A DNA stretch of 64,000 nucleotides from Athripsodes cinereus (GCA_947579605.1 OX388312.1:3720001-3784000); one strand, 5' to 3'. Counted from the first letter of the stretch, positions 50,175 through 61,934 are shown. Notes: a model not told the origin generated them from the sequence alone. Translations and numbers: made by a program.

Positions 50175-51071
50175 TTATTTCTTCTATCATAGTGCGAAAT
50201 AATAACCTATATTTACATTAAAAACTTTTTCGATAATTGACGATGACTACTTATTTTGAGCGTAGTGGGTATTAATAAACTGAATTTGAAGTTTTGTTTT
50301 GAAAATTTACAGTTTTCATGCAAGAATTTTGAATATCTGAGCAAATTCTTCTTGGAGAAACTGTAATAAGATAAAGGTGATATTATGGGATGGGTGGAGT
50401 AGGGTGGGTCGAAATTTATAGAGAATTTGTTTTTATTTTTATATTACAGGAACCTACCTCATGTATGGATCATCTTGTAGAAGCATAACTCAAGATTTAT
50501 TCCATATTTCGCATACTTACCAGCCCGACTGAAATCGTTATTTGACAAAGAGATCACGCATGTGCTCCATTCAAATTCAAATATCTCAACTATTTTTCAG
50601 TATTTCTTCAAAAAATTTTTTTCATTATAATCCTTATATTCACAGCCAGAAAAAGTATAAGAATAGTTTTTTACGATTTATTAATACATAAAAAGTTATG
50701 GGGTGAAATATTAAAAATTATTTTTTTTAATTCCGAAAAAAATATTTCATACTCAAAAAAATAATATTTGTAATTTGTTTAGACTTTTTTAATATATTTT
50801 TACAAAAACAAACATGTTTCCAGATTATATATATTTTTTCAGAATACAAAAAGGTTTTTTATTTACATAGATATAATGAAAAACATTTAGCAAGGTGCCA
50901 TGCGCTTGGCGGCCATCTTTAATCCGCCATTTTGGATAGAAGCTCACATAAGATTTTTAGAGACTTTTCAGGATTTCTTCCAGAAGCATCAAGGAACCAT
51001 CCCTGAAAGTTTCAGCTGGTTATAAATTATTTCCCTGAAACCCCGATTTTTGGTCTATATTTCCTGGGCTA
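50175..51071. repeat. Long inverted repeat, right arm
   Basis: Reverse complement of 45521-46406 with few differences. It ends TATATTTCCTGGGCTA. Confidence 0.85.
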
Positions 51072-51290
51072 ATTGTTTTGTTCCTCTCCACAGTCACACG
51101 CCGTGCTCTCAGCAAAACTCCATCTCTGCAGGTTCTTTCTAGTGCGTCATGAACATGACACGAACTCCGCTAACCAATCCTACCAAATAATACGGTCAGC
51201 AAAACAACGGCACTTTTCAGAGCCACAACTGACGATGATGTCGATAAACATTGCAGGATTGACACCTAAAAAAGAAAAAGAATAAATAAA
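51072..51290 (+). mobile_element. Right half of the split retroposon, with AATA-rich tail
   Basis: It begins directly after the inverted-repeat element and ends AAAGAATAAATAAATAAA. The short open frame holds MSINIAGLTPKKEKE, which resembles a LINE endonuclease start but is cut off at the tail. Confidence 0.45.
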
Positions 51291-51671
51291 TAAATTGGTA
51301 CCTACTAATTTAAAAACGCAACATAATTATATTTATTCTTTAATATTATTTAAGGCGTAGTTAGAAAGACTAGATCGCCATGAAAGCCAATTCTCGAATG
51401 CCTCTTTTCTATCCATTAATTGATTCATGGCTATTCTTGAGAATTTAATCCAAGTTTTGCTAAGATTACTATTCAAATTTACTTTCCATGGCATACTTCA
51501 ACCATAATAGGCACATTTTTTATTTATTTCAAATCATAATAATGATAATTTTAGTTAGTAAATAAAAGATAATTTTATGTATGCTCTCATCAGAAGACTT
51601 GTCGGGATGTTCACATGTACATACGTACGTACAATAATAGAGGACTACTATAAATATACTATAGCTACTTT

Positions 51672-51915
51672 ACCCTCAAGCCGTGTCCTAGATGGGGTAG
51701 GCAGAGAGAATATAGATTTATCCTTACAAACTTCTTTCGTTTCCTCTACATTCATCCAGTTTCCAAAACATGCGGCCGTCCTTAAGAATTTGATCCACGT
51801 GATCAGGCTACGTGGTTCTTGGACGTCTGCGCTTCCTCACACTCCCTCTTTCAGATAAAGACATCATCTTCGTCACCTTTTATCGTGCATTCGCTCAACA
51901 TGTCCAAAAGGCGTA
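51672..51915 (-). mobile_element. LINE 3' tail, GHVERM family
   Basis: The plus strand begins ACCCTCAAGCCGTGTCC and continues through the family tail in the minus sense. It is degenerate. Confidence 0.65.
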
Positions 51916-52429
51916 TAAAAATGATTAGGAACAAAATTTATCTTAAAACACACAATAGGCTTTAGTTTTGTTAATAATTGAGTGACCAGGTTTCGACTCA
52001 CGAGTTTGTTATTTGTCTTTTTTTTAAATAAATATTAATATGTAGATTTACAAAATAAATGTCAATTAATCATTAGAATTAGGTGTACACGTAGTTTGAT
52101 GTGAGGAACTTGATACATTTTCATCTGTAATGAAAACAATGTTCTTTTAATTTATTTATGATGTTCAGTCACGAAAGTATATAAAAAAATCATCCCGGAT
52201 TCAAGCTTGTCACTCATAAGGCTTTTTATTATCAATGAAACCTTAAATAGGTATTATTTATATTCGATACTAGCTTTTATACCCAACATTGTTCAAACGG
52301 TAGAATAATATATCAATCAAAAAACTCTTCAAATTTCTGAAAATTTTACCCTGTTTTTTTTTTGTTATTTTAAGAAAGACCTTTATAGAGATTTATATAT
52401 TTTATCCACACTATGTAGACTTTATAATT

Positions 52430-52560
52430 ATTATTTATTTATTTTCTTCTTCACTGTACATTGGTTATAATATTACAAAATAAAACAGTGTCATATAAAT
52501 ATCAGTTATCCAATTCAATGTACAGAGGGCGAATTTATCATCAAAATGCATTTTATGTAG
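52430..52560 (-). mobile_element. Retroelement 3' UTR fragment
   Basis: The plus strand CTTCACTGTACATTGGTTAT and GTACAGAGGGCGAATTTATC is the complement of the 27190-27335 family. A similar piece is at 553-630. Confidence 0.5.
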
Positions 52561-52915
52561 TTAAAGTAGGAAATTGCGCTTTTAAGGAACAAGTTTAGTA
52601 TAACAAATTTTTGAGAACAACCCTCATAATTTTAGTTTTATATTTGATTATAAATGTAGAAAATCTTATCAAACAAAGAAAAATTAAAAACTTTATTTTC
52701 TTTTTGATATTGTTTTGTTTACTCAAGGCAAATAGGAAATGTTCTAGGATGTAATAAATGCTTCCTCTGTTTGTATCATAAATACTATTGCAGCCTGACA
52801 TTATAATCAAACTTATGTACATTTTGAATTTCTCTGAGTTACCTATCATTGTACTTGATCATAAAAAAATTCGTATGACTAAATATATTTCTCATTGTTT
52901 TAATATGGTTACCAG

Positions 52916-53177
52916 GATATTGTTGGAGCACCCGGTAAAGAATTGGTCTCCCACTCTTCTCCATAAGTTTTCGAGTGTCCTGTAAAAGGCAGGTGTTCGA
53001 AAAAATAAGACATTTTACATCTTAAATTCGGAAATGAGGTTTGCCACCCATCCTGAATGTCTTGATTTTATATTGGCACGGAGAAGACAGCTTGCATGTT
53101 TTATATGCAGCTGATCTGCTGGCTACCCCAATTGTGGGATATGCCGTGATGGTATAGTAGTAGTAGTAGTAGTAGTA
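52916..53177 (+). mobile_element. Short non-autonomous repeat sharing a LINE 3' end, best copy
   Basis: About 260 bp ending GGCTACCCC...GGGATATGCCGTGATGGTATAG, then a TAG microsatellite (53153-53177). The last 45 bases resemble the 3' terminus of the GHVERM LINE family (for example complement of 2560-2600). It has no coding capacity. Confidence 0.65.
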
Positions 53178-53432
53178 ATATTGTTAGGTAAATCATATTA
53201 TATTGTAAAAGACTTCGGCCATTGATATGAATTATATAAATAAAAATAAAAATATTTGTACCTCTATCAACTTACCTACTTGATCAACAGCCCCATTCCA
53301 CTTCTGAAAAAAAAGTATATTTGAACGAATATAAATATTTGTTGCATTGTGTCTGTTTGTGCCACCTGGGTACAGTCATCCGAGCGTCAGGATAAAAACG
53401 ATGTATCGTATTATTGAATTATGCAAATATAT

Positions 53433-54229
53433 CTCATGAGAACTGAAAGGAATCTTAATTAGCTCCCGATAGATAATAATAATATAATATAATCACAAAT
53501 TATATATCGACAGTGCAGTTCCATAACTCGACAAGTCGAAATATATTTATCTCATGAGAACTGAAAGGAATCTTAATTAGCTCCCGATAGATAATAATAA
53601 TATAATATAATCACAAATTATATATCGACAGTGCAGTTCCATAACTCGACAAGTCGAAATATATCTCATGAGAACTGAAAGGAATCTTAATTAGCTCCCG
53701 ATAGATAATAATAATATAATATAATCACAAATTATATATCGACAGTGCAGTTCCATAACTCGACAAGTCGAAATATATCTCATGAGAACTGAAAGGAATC
53801 TTAATTAGCTCCCGATAGATAATAATAATATAATATAATCACAAATTATATATCGACAGTGCAGTTCCATAACTCGACAAGTCGAAATATATCTCATGAG
53901 AACTGAAAGGAATCTTAATTAGCTCCCGATAGATAATAATAATATAATATAATCACAAATTATATATCGACAGTGCAGTTCCATAACTCGACAAGTCGAA
54001 ATATATCTCATGAGAACTGAAAGGAATCTTAATTAGCTCCCGATAGATAATAATAATATAATATAATCACAAATTATATATCGACAGTGCAGTTCCATAA
54101 CTCGACAAGTCGAAATATATCTCATGAGAACTGAAAGGAATCTTAATTAGCTCCCGATAGATAATAATAATATAATATAATCACAAATTATATATCGACA
54201 GTGCAGTTCCATAACTCGACAAGTCGAAA
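53433..54229. repeat. Satellite-like array, seven 114-bp units
   Basis: Units start at 53433, 53551, 53665, 53779, 53893, 54007 and 54121 with CTCATGAGAACTGAAAGG. The first spacing is 118 because of an extra TTAT, and the others are exactly 114. The units are essentially identical. The unit end (CAGTTCCATAACTCGACAAG) has a diverged single relative at 13668-13697. Confidence 0.92.
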
Positions 54230-54239
54230 TGTCATATAT

Positions 54240-54430
54240 TCGGGAAATCGCCTTTTTTGTAACTTTGGTATAGTTATATCTAATATAATGTATAAAATTA
54301 TCGTGTCACGGTGTTTGTTATCATACTCCTCCGAAACGGCTGAACAGATTTTGGTGAAATTTTGTGTGCTTATCGGGTAGATCTGAGAATCGGCCAACAT
54401 CTATTTTTCATACCGTTAAAAGTTAAGGAT
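54240..54430 (+). mobile_element. Helitron-like fragment after the satellite
   Basis: It contains TCCTCCGAAACGGCTGAACA, GATTTTGGTGAAATTTTGTG and GGTAGATCTGAGAATCGGCC, typical of Helitron-type interspersed elements in Lepidoptera. It directly follows the 114-bp array. Confidence 0.5.
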
Positions 54431-54521
54431 GGTCCACTCCGTTTTTATTTTTTTTATTTTTGGACAATTTTTTTTTTATTGTGAGGCATTAAAAAATACA
54501 TACAGCCCTAAATTTTCACCC

Positions 54522-54672
54522 TTCTACCATCAAATGTTTTATTCTACTATTCAATTAGAGAGACATCTTTCGTTTTGTTAGGACATTGTCAATCTATATT
54601 AACATTGTCTATCAATATACAAGACGAAAGACGTCCTCTTTCGTGAATAAATCGAATGTTAGAATAAAACGT
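54522..54672. mobile_element. Palindromic element, GACGTC family
   Basis: A hairpin with GTTTTATTCTA at the left and TAGAATAAAAC at the right, containing AGACGAAAGACGTCCTC. It is related to 29919-30099. The arms have several mismatches. Confidence 0.6.
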
Positions 54673-54987
54673 TTTTCATTATAGAATTCTACTACCGAAA
54701 CACCAACACAGTGAAGAAGTAATCTAGTTGTAGATATTGCCTGTAACATCGTATATAAATGTCACTCAAAGAGAAGATCCTGTTGGGAAAACATGCAATG
54801 TACATACTCCAATATATATAATAAATATATACCTACAGGAGTATCATGATGTATATAACTATATACATGTTTTCATGTAAAGAGCATTAAACACACATTT
54901 GAATAATAATGAACATCACAATAAAGATGTATTTTTTTAACACCTCTAAGTCATTCTGAATTTCAATATAGTTAAATAATTAATTTG

Positions 54988-55078
54988 ATCCGTGGAGAAT
55001 TGGTCTCCCACTTTTTTCTGTAAGTTTACCAGAGAAAATTAAAGACATTTTACATCTTGAATATTCAGCGACGAGATT
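54988..55078 (+). mobile_element. Tail-sharing short repeat, 5' fragment
   Basis: GGAGAATTGGTCTCCCACTT through ACATTTTACATCTTGAAT matches 52935-53030. It is truncated before the 3' terminus. Confidence 0.45.
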
Positions 55079-55079
55079 T

Positions 55080-55480
55080 ATCACTAATCTTCTTCTTCTT
55101 CGTGATGTAGATCATCGATCCGTTAGTTCGGAAGTTGATGCATTTTGTGATGCTGATTACCAGCTGTCTGTCTTTCCGTCTTTTTGGTGATCTTCCTCGA
55201 GGCCGTGAACCGACTGATATTTCCTTAGCAGCTATATGTACAATTCTGTTTTCAGCCATCCGATCTACATGGTCGTTACAGAATCGTCTCCTTTTCCTAC
55301 TCCATCTTACGATGTCCTCCTAGTTGCATATGTTCCTACACTCAGTATTTTTTTTCTGTCACTGAGAGTTTTGTCCGCAATAGCACGAAATGTTTTCATC
55401 TCTGATGTTCTTAGTAGTCTCACTAATCTTGACTGTTTTAATTTGTCACTTCGACTATACTCATTTCGCGCATCATAGGG
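55080..55480 (-). mobile_element. LINE-derived fragment
   Basis: The minus strand reads MAENRIVHIAAKEIS and RPRGRSPKRRKDRQ, matching the DRIVxIARD...RPRGRPxKRW region of insect LINE polyproteins. It is interrupted by stops. Confidence 0.6.
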
Positions 55481-55973
55481 TTAAAAAACAAGTCAAGATT
55501 AAGATCATATTTGGATTGTGTCGAGAGAAAACCTGCAAATTTTTGTCTAATATTTATGAATCATTCCATTACTTCGTTAAAAAATGTTTTTATTACTATA
55601 TATATTAAATAACAATATGTTTACATTACGAATTCGTTTGTATTTTAAAACAGTGTTTATAATAACAACAACCAGGTGACAAGACGTGAATTCCAAATCA
55701 ACTTTATCACCACACATAACACGTTACCTATATATGTAAGTGCCTAACAAGTAATTATTTTGTTGTAGTCCGTTATAGTGATCCCAAATCCTTGACCTGA
55801 CAAACATCCGTCACATTAAGAGTCACGTACTTTACATAAAATAATACAAAGTGATTACAAAAGTTTACCTTCAAAATTCGACGGATAAATTTAAATAAAG
55901 TAAAGAAAAGACTGCATCAAAACAACAAAAGCTTATGCATCTTTTTCTTTATCAATTTAAACTTAATTTATTC

Positions 55974-56205
55974 ACCTTGAAAGAAGGGGTGTGAGTAAAA
56001 CGCGGGCATCCGAGAACCACGTGGCTTGATAATGTGAATCAAATTCTCAAGGACGGCCGTGTGTTGAGTCAGAGGAATCGACGTGCGTGTATGAGAAATT
56101 ATATGAATGTAGAAGAAGCGAAAAAAGTATGAAAGGATAGATCTACATAGCGGTCCGTTCTCTCTGCCTATCCCACTTGGGACACGGCATGAGGGCATAG
56201 TATAT
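55974..56205 (+). mobile_element. LINE 3' tail, GHVERM family
   Basis: The plus strand encodes [20 protein letters not shown] and MRNYMNVEEAKKV, then the terminus TATCCCACTTGGGACACGGC. The short tandem tail follows. Confidence 0.7.
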
Positions 56206-56304
56206 TATAGATAGTTTATACACCCACCCTTAACTTTTTATATAAAAAAAATGTATTCACGGTGCTTCTACAAGACTTTATTAATTTCGAACCATTCGAC
56301 TTGA

Positions 56305-56480
56305 ATTCTACTACTACTACTATACCATCACGGCATATCCCACAAGTGGGGTAGCCAGCAGATCAGCTGCATGTAAGAAACATGCAAACTGTCCTCTTCG
56401 TGCCAAATATAAAATCAAGACATTCAGGATGGGTGGCAAACCTCATCGCTGAATTTAAGATGTATAATGTCTTAATTTTT
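56305..56480 (-). mobile_element. Tail-sharing short repeat copy
   Basis: The plus strand begins CTACTACTACTATACCATCA then TCCCACAAGTGGGGTAGCCA, the complement of the family end with its trinucleotide tail. The 5' part is truncated near 56480. Confidence 0.6.
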
Positions 56481-56489
56481 TCGACTTGA

Positions 56490-57780
56490 ATTCAATAATT
56501 TTTAATCTCATCTTCATGCTAACGTAAGGTGAAGAGGAAATTATTGCGTATAATTGCGAGGAAATTACTGCGTATAATTCACAGATTTTAAAACATTAAC
56601 CTATAGTGTCGGCAGTCTGTGTTTAAATAAACCCAAATACATCCCAGATACCTTTGCGATAAGCAATATCAATCCAGAAAATAAAACAGGTCGGCAGTGG
56701 GTGGAATCGAATCCGGGAGCTCTCGATTGAGTCGAAGTCGAAGCTCTATAATATAACCTACCACCTCAAAAAGTACCTGCTGAAAGCTTTATAACCAAAA
56801 TTATATGACTTTGTAATTATATGGTCAAACTATCGACTTTAGAGGACATACTAGCGTCGTCTTGTCTGGACTTCTAGTGTCGGCAGCCAAAGTATATTTC
56901 GAAAATAAAACTAAATATTTACTAATTCCACATTCTCTTATTTATTTGATTTTTATATTTTATATTTTAATATATATTTATTTCACTTAAATATACATAC
57001 AATTCAGTTATAATAAATTAAACATATATTGATTATTTGCTTTCCCAAGCAGTAACGTTATATACTGATGTCAGGGGAAATAGTATTAAAAACTTTTTTA
57101 ATAAAATAAATTTGCGATTTTAATAAAGTAAATTTGCGATCCAGCTTGCAATAGTTTGTTAGGAAAATAATGTGAAACTAATTTAGTTATGTAAGCCTTA
57201 CATTACGCTCTTTCGATACATATCTATTATATTTGCCACTGCATACATTATAGTCACATAATATAACACAAAAATGGTATAATTATATCTACAGTCAATG
57301 GTATAATGATTGTAAACAGTATGGTAATTAGGTATTGTGTTGTTTGTATTGTATTGTCTGTGTTGTGTGTAGGTGCACATCACGGATGTCTCCGGCAGGA
57401 GCTGAACCCTGGGAAATCCAAGCACTCCCTTCATGTCCCACATCACGTATACACCTGCTTGGATATATTATTATTATTGTACACACTAATAAGGAATGTT
57501 ACAGCTATCTTATTAATTCAGTACGTGACTTATACAACACCACACGTGTTGGTGATAGAGCTCTCGAAACTACAAATCCAGTAACATATTATGTAGAAGG
57601 ATAGATAAAGATTGTTAATCGTCAAAAGAAACATCACTAGTTTTATAAGTAAGATGATAGCCGCGTTATTCATATGCGCCCTTGAAATGGTCGAGGGATC
57701 ACCATCCTCATCACATTCAAATTTCTAGATCAAAGTCCGAGACGTTATACAATTTTTTTACATTATTTTTATATAGGTAC
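56490..57780. other. Intergenic sequence with repeat debris
   Basis: Besides the tRNA-like stretch at 56690-56770, a segment at 57365-57450 looks like retroelement debris, but no family could be assigned. Confidence 0.35.
56690..56770 (-). mobile_element. Possible tRNA-like SINE head
   Basis: The plus strand GTGGAATCGAATCCGGGAGC is the complement of a box-B-like GGATTCGATTCC. There is no intact tRNA fold and no anticodon arm that I can defend. Confidence 0.3.
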
Positions 57781-57787
57781 TTACTAC

Positions 57788-57995
57788 TATACCCTCACGC
57801 CATGTCCCAAGCGGAGTAGGCAGAGAGAACGGAACGCCATATAGATCTATCCTTACATACTTCTTTCGCTTCTCCTACATTCATCCAGTCTCTCATACTT
57901 GCATTCGCTCAACACGTCCAAACCATATTAACTTGTTTACATGCATTCTGTCCACAACACTCCTCTCACATTCGCTCATTCTCCTAATATCACCA
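57788..57995 (-). mobile_element. LINE 3' tail, GHVERM family
   Basis: The plus strand reads ACCCTCACGCCATGTCCCAA followed by the reverse complement of the family tail. The middle part has a deletion. Confidence 0.65.
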
Positions 57996-58208
57996 TTCTT
58001 CTCAGTGAGCGCATCTCCACAGCATTTGGAAGTAAACAGTCTATGAGTTCTTGGAGGATGAGGACGATGTGGTAATGCGAGACCAAGAAAAGACTTTCAC
58101 GCATAATTTTCGCACATGTGCAATATTTATTTATTTATTTTATTTCATCATAATAAAAATACTTAAATTTTTCACACAATATAGTGGATTACCCAACTAG
58201 GTGAGACC

Positions 58209-58873
58209 AGCAGGGCTACTCTTGAAAAAACTAAACACAATCTTTCTGATAATTTTGTTTGTTGTATTAGGTGCGTTACGAACTATATTAGAAATATAAA
58301 CAATTTCCAGAAGACCATAATAATCAGATAATCGGTGTTTTTGACCATAGTCCCTTCGTGCGTCGTATGATCAAGATCAAGATTAGATTAAGATCGTGTT
58401 TAGTTTTGTTATTTTTTGTATATTTTCAAATACCATTTTTATGTTTTATAATTGAATTATTGTCCTATATATATACATAATAATAATAATAATCTAGTCT
58501 TGATCTTGATCATACGACGCACGAAGTGACTATTGGCCAAAAATACACGCAAACCGATCGCGCGTTAGCGGTAGCGCGGTGTTTTTGACCATAGTCCCTT
58601 CGTGCGTCGTATGATCAAGATCAAGACTAGATTAAGATCGTGTTTAGTTTTGTCAAGAGTATCCCTGCTGTTCTATGGCATATAATTTATTAGTTTAAAT
58701 GGTATCCAAATGTGTGAAAGAAAAAAACTAGGAGCTCGCTATTTTATAATGTGAGACTTACGAATGGTGGAATATTGAATAATTATCTGATTATTCTGGT
58801 CTTCTGGAATTTGTTTATATTTCTAATATAGTTCGTAACGCACCTAATACAACAAACAGAATTATCAGAAAGA
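58209..58873. mobile_element. Nested MITE complex
   Basis: Arms 58241-58332 and 58782-58873 are inverted copies (92 bp each, GTATTAGGTGCGTTACGAAC). Between them lie a half copy (58338-58420) and a full copy (58494-58679) of the CAGGGTTACTC MITE, whose first end is also seen at 58209-58235. Confidence 0.6.
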
Positions 58874-59289
58874 CCGCATAATGCAAATGCAGACACAAAC
58901 AGCAATCTGATATACATTGAGTGCGTATATTGACAGAACGAATACCTTTACATACCAAGTAATATTATTCATAATGTTAGATACACATAATGAAAATTTA
59001 CATTACATGTAGCAGTTCACGACTTAAGATATACCATGTAAATATTTATAAATAAATAAATAAAATAAATAAATAAAAACTTTATTACACATAAATTAAC
59101 ATGTAAAGGGCGGATTTATCGCCTATTGGCGATTTCTGCCAATCAACCCAAATTTATGGAATAAACCAGGATCTTTCTTACATACGAGATCAAGTAAACT
59201 TTCAGTTTATGTGTTTTTTGGTTTAAATACAAGGAACAAATCTTTATCTACCTTTTTTTTCATGTAATGCCTAATTTGATTTAAGGTTT

Positions 59290-59480
59290 CATATTCGTAG
59301 AGTTGTGAGAATGAGAGCAAACGTTTGGCTACCTTTGAAATGTGGTGCTACGATGCATGTTGAAAATCCAATGGTTGGAACATGTCGAAAACGACTAGTC
59401 GTTTCAACGAAGTGTCGAACAAGGCTGGCGAAAAAAGGAATATCCTTAAGCAAATTAACCAACAACATTTCAATACATCA
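59290..59480 (+). mobile_element. RTE-type LINE fragment
   Basis: One plus frame reads RLATFEMWCYDAC then a stop, matching the RLEAFEMWCYRRM motif of RTE-like retrotransposon proteins. The other frames are noise. Confidence 0.55.
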
Positions 59481-59517
59481 CAGTACATTTCTTTGTTTTA
59501 CTTTTTGACGAAGTTCA

Positions 59518-59640
59518 GTAGGCCTAGTCAAAACACATTTTAGCGTTACGTTTTCGTTTCGTTTTCGTTCAAATGTCGACGACGTTGCGAAAATGTGTCA
59601 ATTTTCGTGTCTACTTGTGTATTTTAGCTACGTGCCCAAC
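59518..59640. mobile_element. Partial copy of the 16073-16253 palindrome
   Basis: GGCCTAGTCAAAACACATTT through GACGACGTTGCG matches the left arm of 16073-16253, with a small internal duplication of CGTTTCGTTTTCG. The right arm is lost. Confidence 0.7.
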
Positions 59641-59644
59641 TACG

Positions 59645-60490
59645 GGCTTTGACTACGGGCCCAAGTATCTAAAGCAAATATTTATTAATTTTATTTTGTC
59701 AAAATTTTAAATAACGTAGATTGATTAGCCTAGTACTTTTCAATAGAACACGTGTATATTGATCCTAGACAATATAAAGCACCTTTAAGGTGATAATATC
59801 ATAGTGAGGCGCCAAAAAAGTGGTCCAATACGAATACAATAGTAACTCGTACATCTTGATAAAATAAATTATGTATTATTGTTAGAAGCCAACATATTGT
59901 CATATTATAGCTCTTTAGTAAAATATAAAACATACATTGAAAGTAGATATATAATACAAAAGGATCAAAGTAAGGCTACTTAAATAAAAACTCATCGATT
60001 TGGGATATTGATGGTACCTATATAGAGAAAATTATAACGATTGTAGAAACAGAAAAGAATAGACACGAAACCGATGTTACCAAATCTACAGCATACTTTT
60101 ATAAAATAAAAGAATTGAGTAAAATATAGAACAAAAGGTGTTACAAATGTTTCGTATTTCAAAAATGCTTAAATTGAAAAAAAAACAATTTAAAAAAAAT
60201 TTCAGGCATTTGATTTTTGGTTTCGGGTCTCCAAATGCCTAATTCTATTCTATTCTATATTTAAAGGCCATCCGTCTACGAATGATCAGGGAAAAATGCC
60301 TAATTGTTGTAATGTTCCTTATTTGTTCTCATTCTTGATAATTTAGATACATTTTTACAAAGGTGAATATGGATTAATAAACCCAAATACTACCCTTATA
60401 CTACATAGCCTGTAAAGCAGAAATAATCGATAAAGAGATTCTAAGCTTAACTCTTTTTATTCGAAAATCCAAAGATCTACTATCAAGCTA
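59645..60490. other. Intergenic sequence, nothing recognised
   Basis: AT-rich spacer. No terminal repeats, tRNA-like heads or coding motifs were found. Confidence 0.4.
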
Positions 60491-60494
60491 CCTT

Positions 60495-60680
60495 CATCTT
60501 CTTCCTGTGTCGTGTTGAGTCCCCCGACGTTCACTGTCACTTGCGAATCCCTATCCTGGGCAGTCCGAAACAATTCCTCGACACTTTATTGTGGAGCTAG
60601 GAGATCCGCCTTCTTTCAACACCTTTTCGATCCTCGATCTTGCCCTTGATGATCAGTGGCAGCAACTTGTGGCAGCAACA
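60495..60680 (-). mobile_element. RTE-type LINE 3' tail fragment
   Basis: The plus strand holds the reverse complement of the same RTE tail as 24920-25345 (CCCCCGACGTTCACTGTCAC region). It is degenerate. Confidence 0.6.
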
Positions 60681-60684
60681 GCAA

Positions 60685-61825
60685 CAACGCAACCCCGAAA
60701 AATACAGGTAGCCACCTATATCACTTTAATTTAATATTAATTAGTTTATTAGTTAGGTATGTCGGACGTAATTTTATAACTAAGTTGATAAATACCTGCC
60801 AAAAACGCAAAGTACCTATTGTGTCTTCATGTTTACGTGTATCAGTTTACAAGAATATAGGCATTATCATTATAATCAATAGTTATTCATCAGTCAATTC
60901 ATTAGCATTGAACAATGGATCTTAAATTAAGAAGTCAAAACACATCAGTTCGTACATACTGAGTAGCTATTATTGTTCTTTTGGTAACACCCACACGCAT
61001 ATATTGGGTCATCGTCAAATTTAGCAGAATGACAGGAGAATCAGTAATAATTATTAAGTGTATCGGTAGTGGAGAGGTTAATAACATGCGGCGTCCATTT
61101 AAAAAGGCTCCCGAATTTGATTATCAATAATTGAGTCATTGAATGCATGGTCAGAAAAAATATTAATTTTTGTTTTTTTTATTTGAGTACCATAAGTTTA
61201 TTTGTAGTTGCATGTACCATTAAAAATTAACTCTAAAGAAAAGATTATCCGACGCATATAAAAAACATTGAAGGACAACGTACCTATGTAGTCCTGGCAG
61301 AGACGAACCTCATTGGATACATCTTACAGCTTCAGAGAATAATATAATAATAATAATATTCTAGACAACTTAGTTTTGCGCCGTTTTGTGATAAATCACC
61401 TCAAGGCCACACATACATTTTTTTTTTTTTTTACTTTACTTCAAGGTTTCTTTAATTTAATTTAGTATTTAAAAAAATTAATTCGGATTGTGAGTTCCAA
61501 TTTTAAGTTTTATTGTCACAAATTTTATTCACTGATCTTAATAATTATGTAGTTTGTAACTTTTATTTTATTTTAAAATAGCATATAAAAATACCAAGGT
61601 TGATATTTGCACTACGATTTTATTGTTATAAATCGATTAATGACAATATTTTAAATTTTAAAAGCTAGACATCAGAGGCTTCTTGCAGCTACTCTGAGCG
61701 CTATCCACCAACATTCAAATATGTCGAGTAAATTGCTTAGTACTTCGCAAATGAATTCATCATCAAACGATCTAATGAGTGACTCGCCCGGCTTCAATAA
61801 AACGACCTAACTGAAGTAAAGCGTG
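60685..61825. other. Intergenic sequence, nothing recognised
   Basis: AT-rich. A possible degenerate tRNA-like stretch near 61060-61130 is too weak to annotate. Confidence 0.35.
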
Positions 61826-61829
61826 CAGA

Positions 61830-61930
61830 GGGTTGGCTTTCGACTGGTAGGTACATGACAGGGAGTTCTTTGCAGAAGTTATCGCCAACGTCGAGAAAAC
61901 CTAATATGGAATAAGTGAAGAAGATGTGCC
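61830..61930 (+). mobile_element. Short RTE-type LINE tail remnant
   Basis: One plus frame gives FFAEVIANVEKT before a stop, resembling the RTE-like protein terminus. Only this end is recognisable. Confidence 0.45.
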
Positions 61931-61934
61931 ACAT

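Larger units (their letters stand above)
45521..51071. mobile_element. DNA element with about 0.89-kb terminal inverted repeats
   Basis: Left arm 45521-46406 and right arm 50175-51071 are near-exact reverse complements with ends TAGCCCAGGAAATATAG. ATT flanks both ends. The middle holds a decayed transposase end (minus strand, 47134-47378), a MITE and other repeats. After removing one 1618-bp copy and the 200 Ns, the element would be about 3.7 kb. The ends do not match Polinton rules. The family is not recognised. Confidence 0.7.

Noticed and set aside
45521..51071. Polinton/Maverick element, because of the long inverted repeats
   Set aside because: The element is too short (about 3.7 kb after correction), has no polymerase, integrase or capsid genes, and lacks the AG...CT ends with 6-bp duplication.
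53433..54229. CRISPR-like regular array
   Set aside because: There are no distinct spacers: the whole 114-bp unit repeats. The setting is a eukaryotic genome.
59305..59508. 67-codon open frame as a host gene
   Set aside because: A neighbouring frame shows the RTE-type motif RLATFEMWCY. The open frame itself is out of register.
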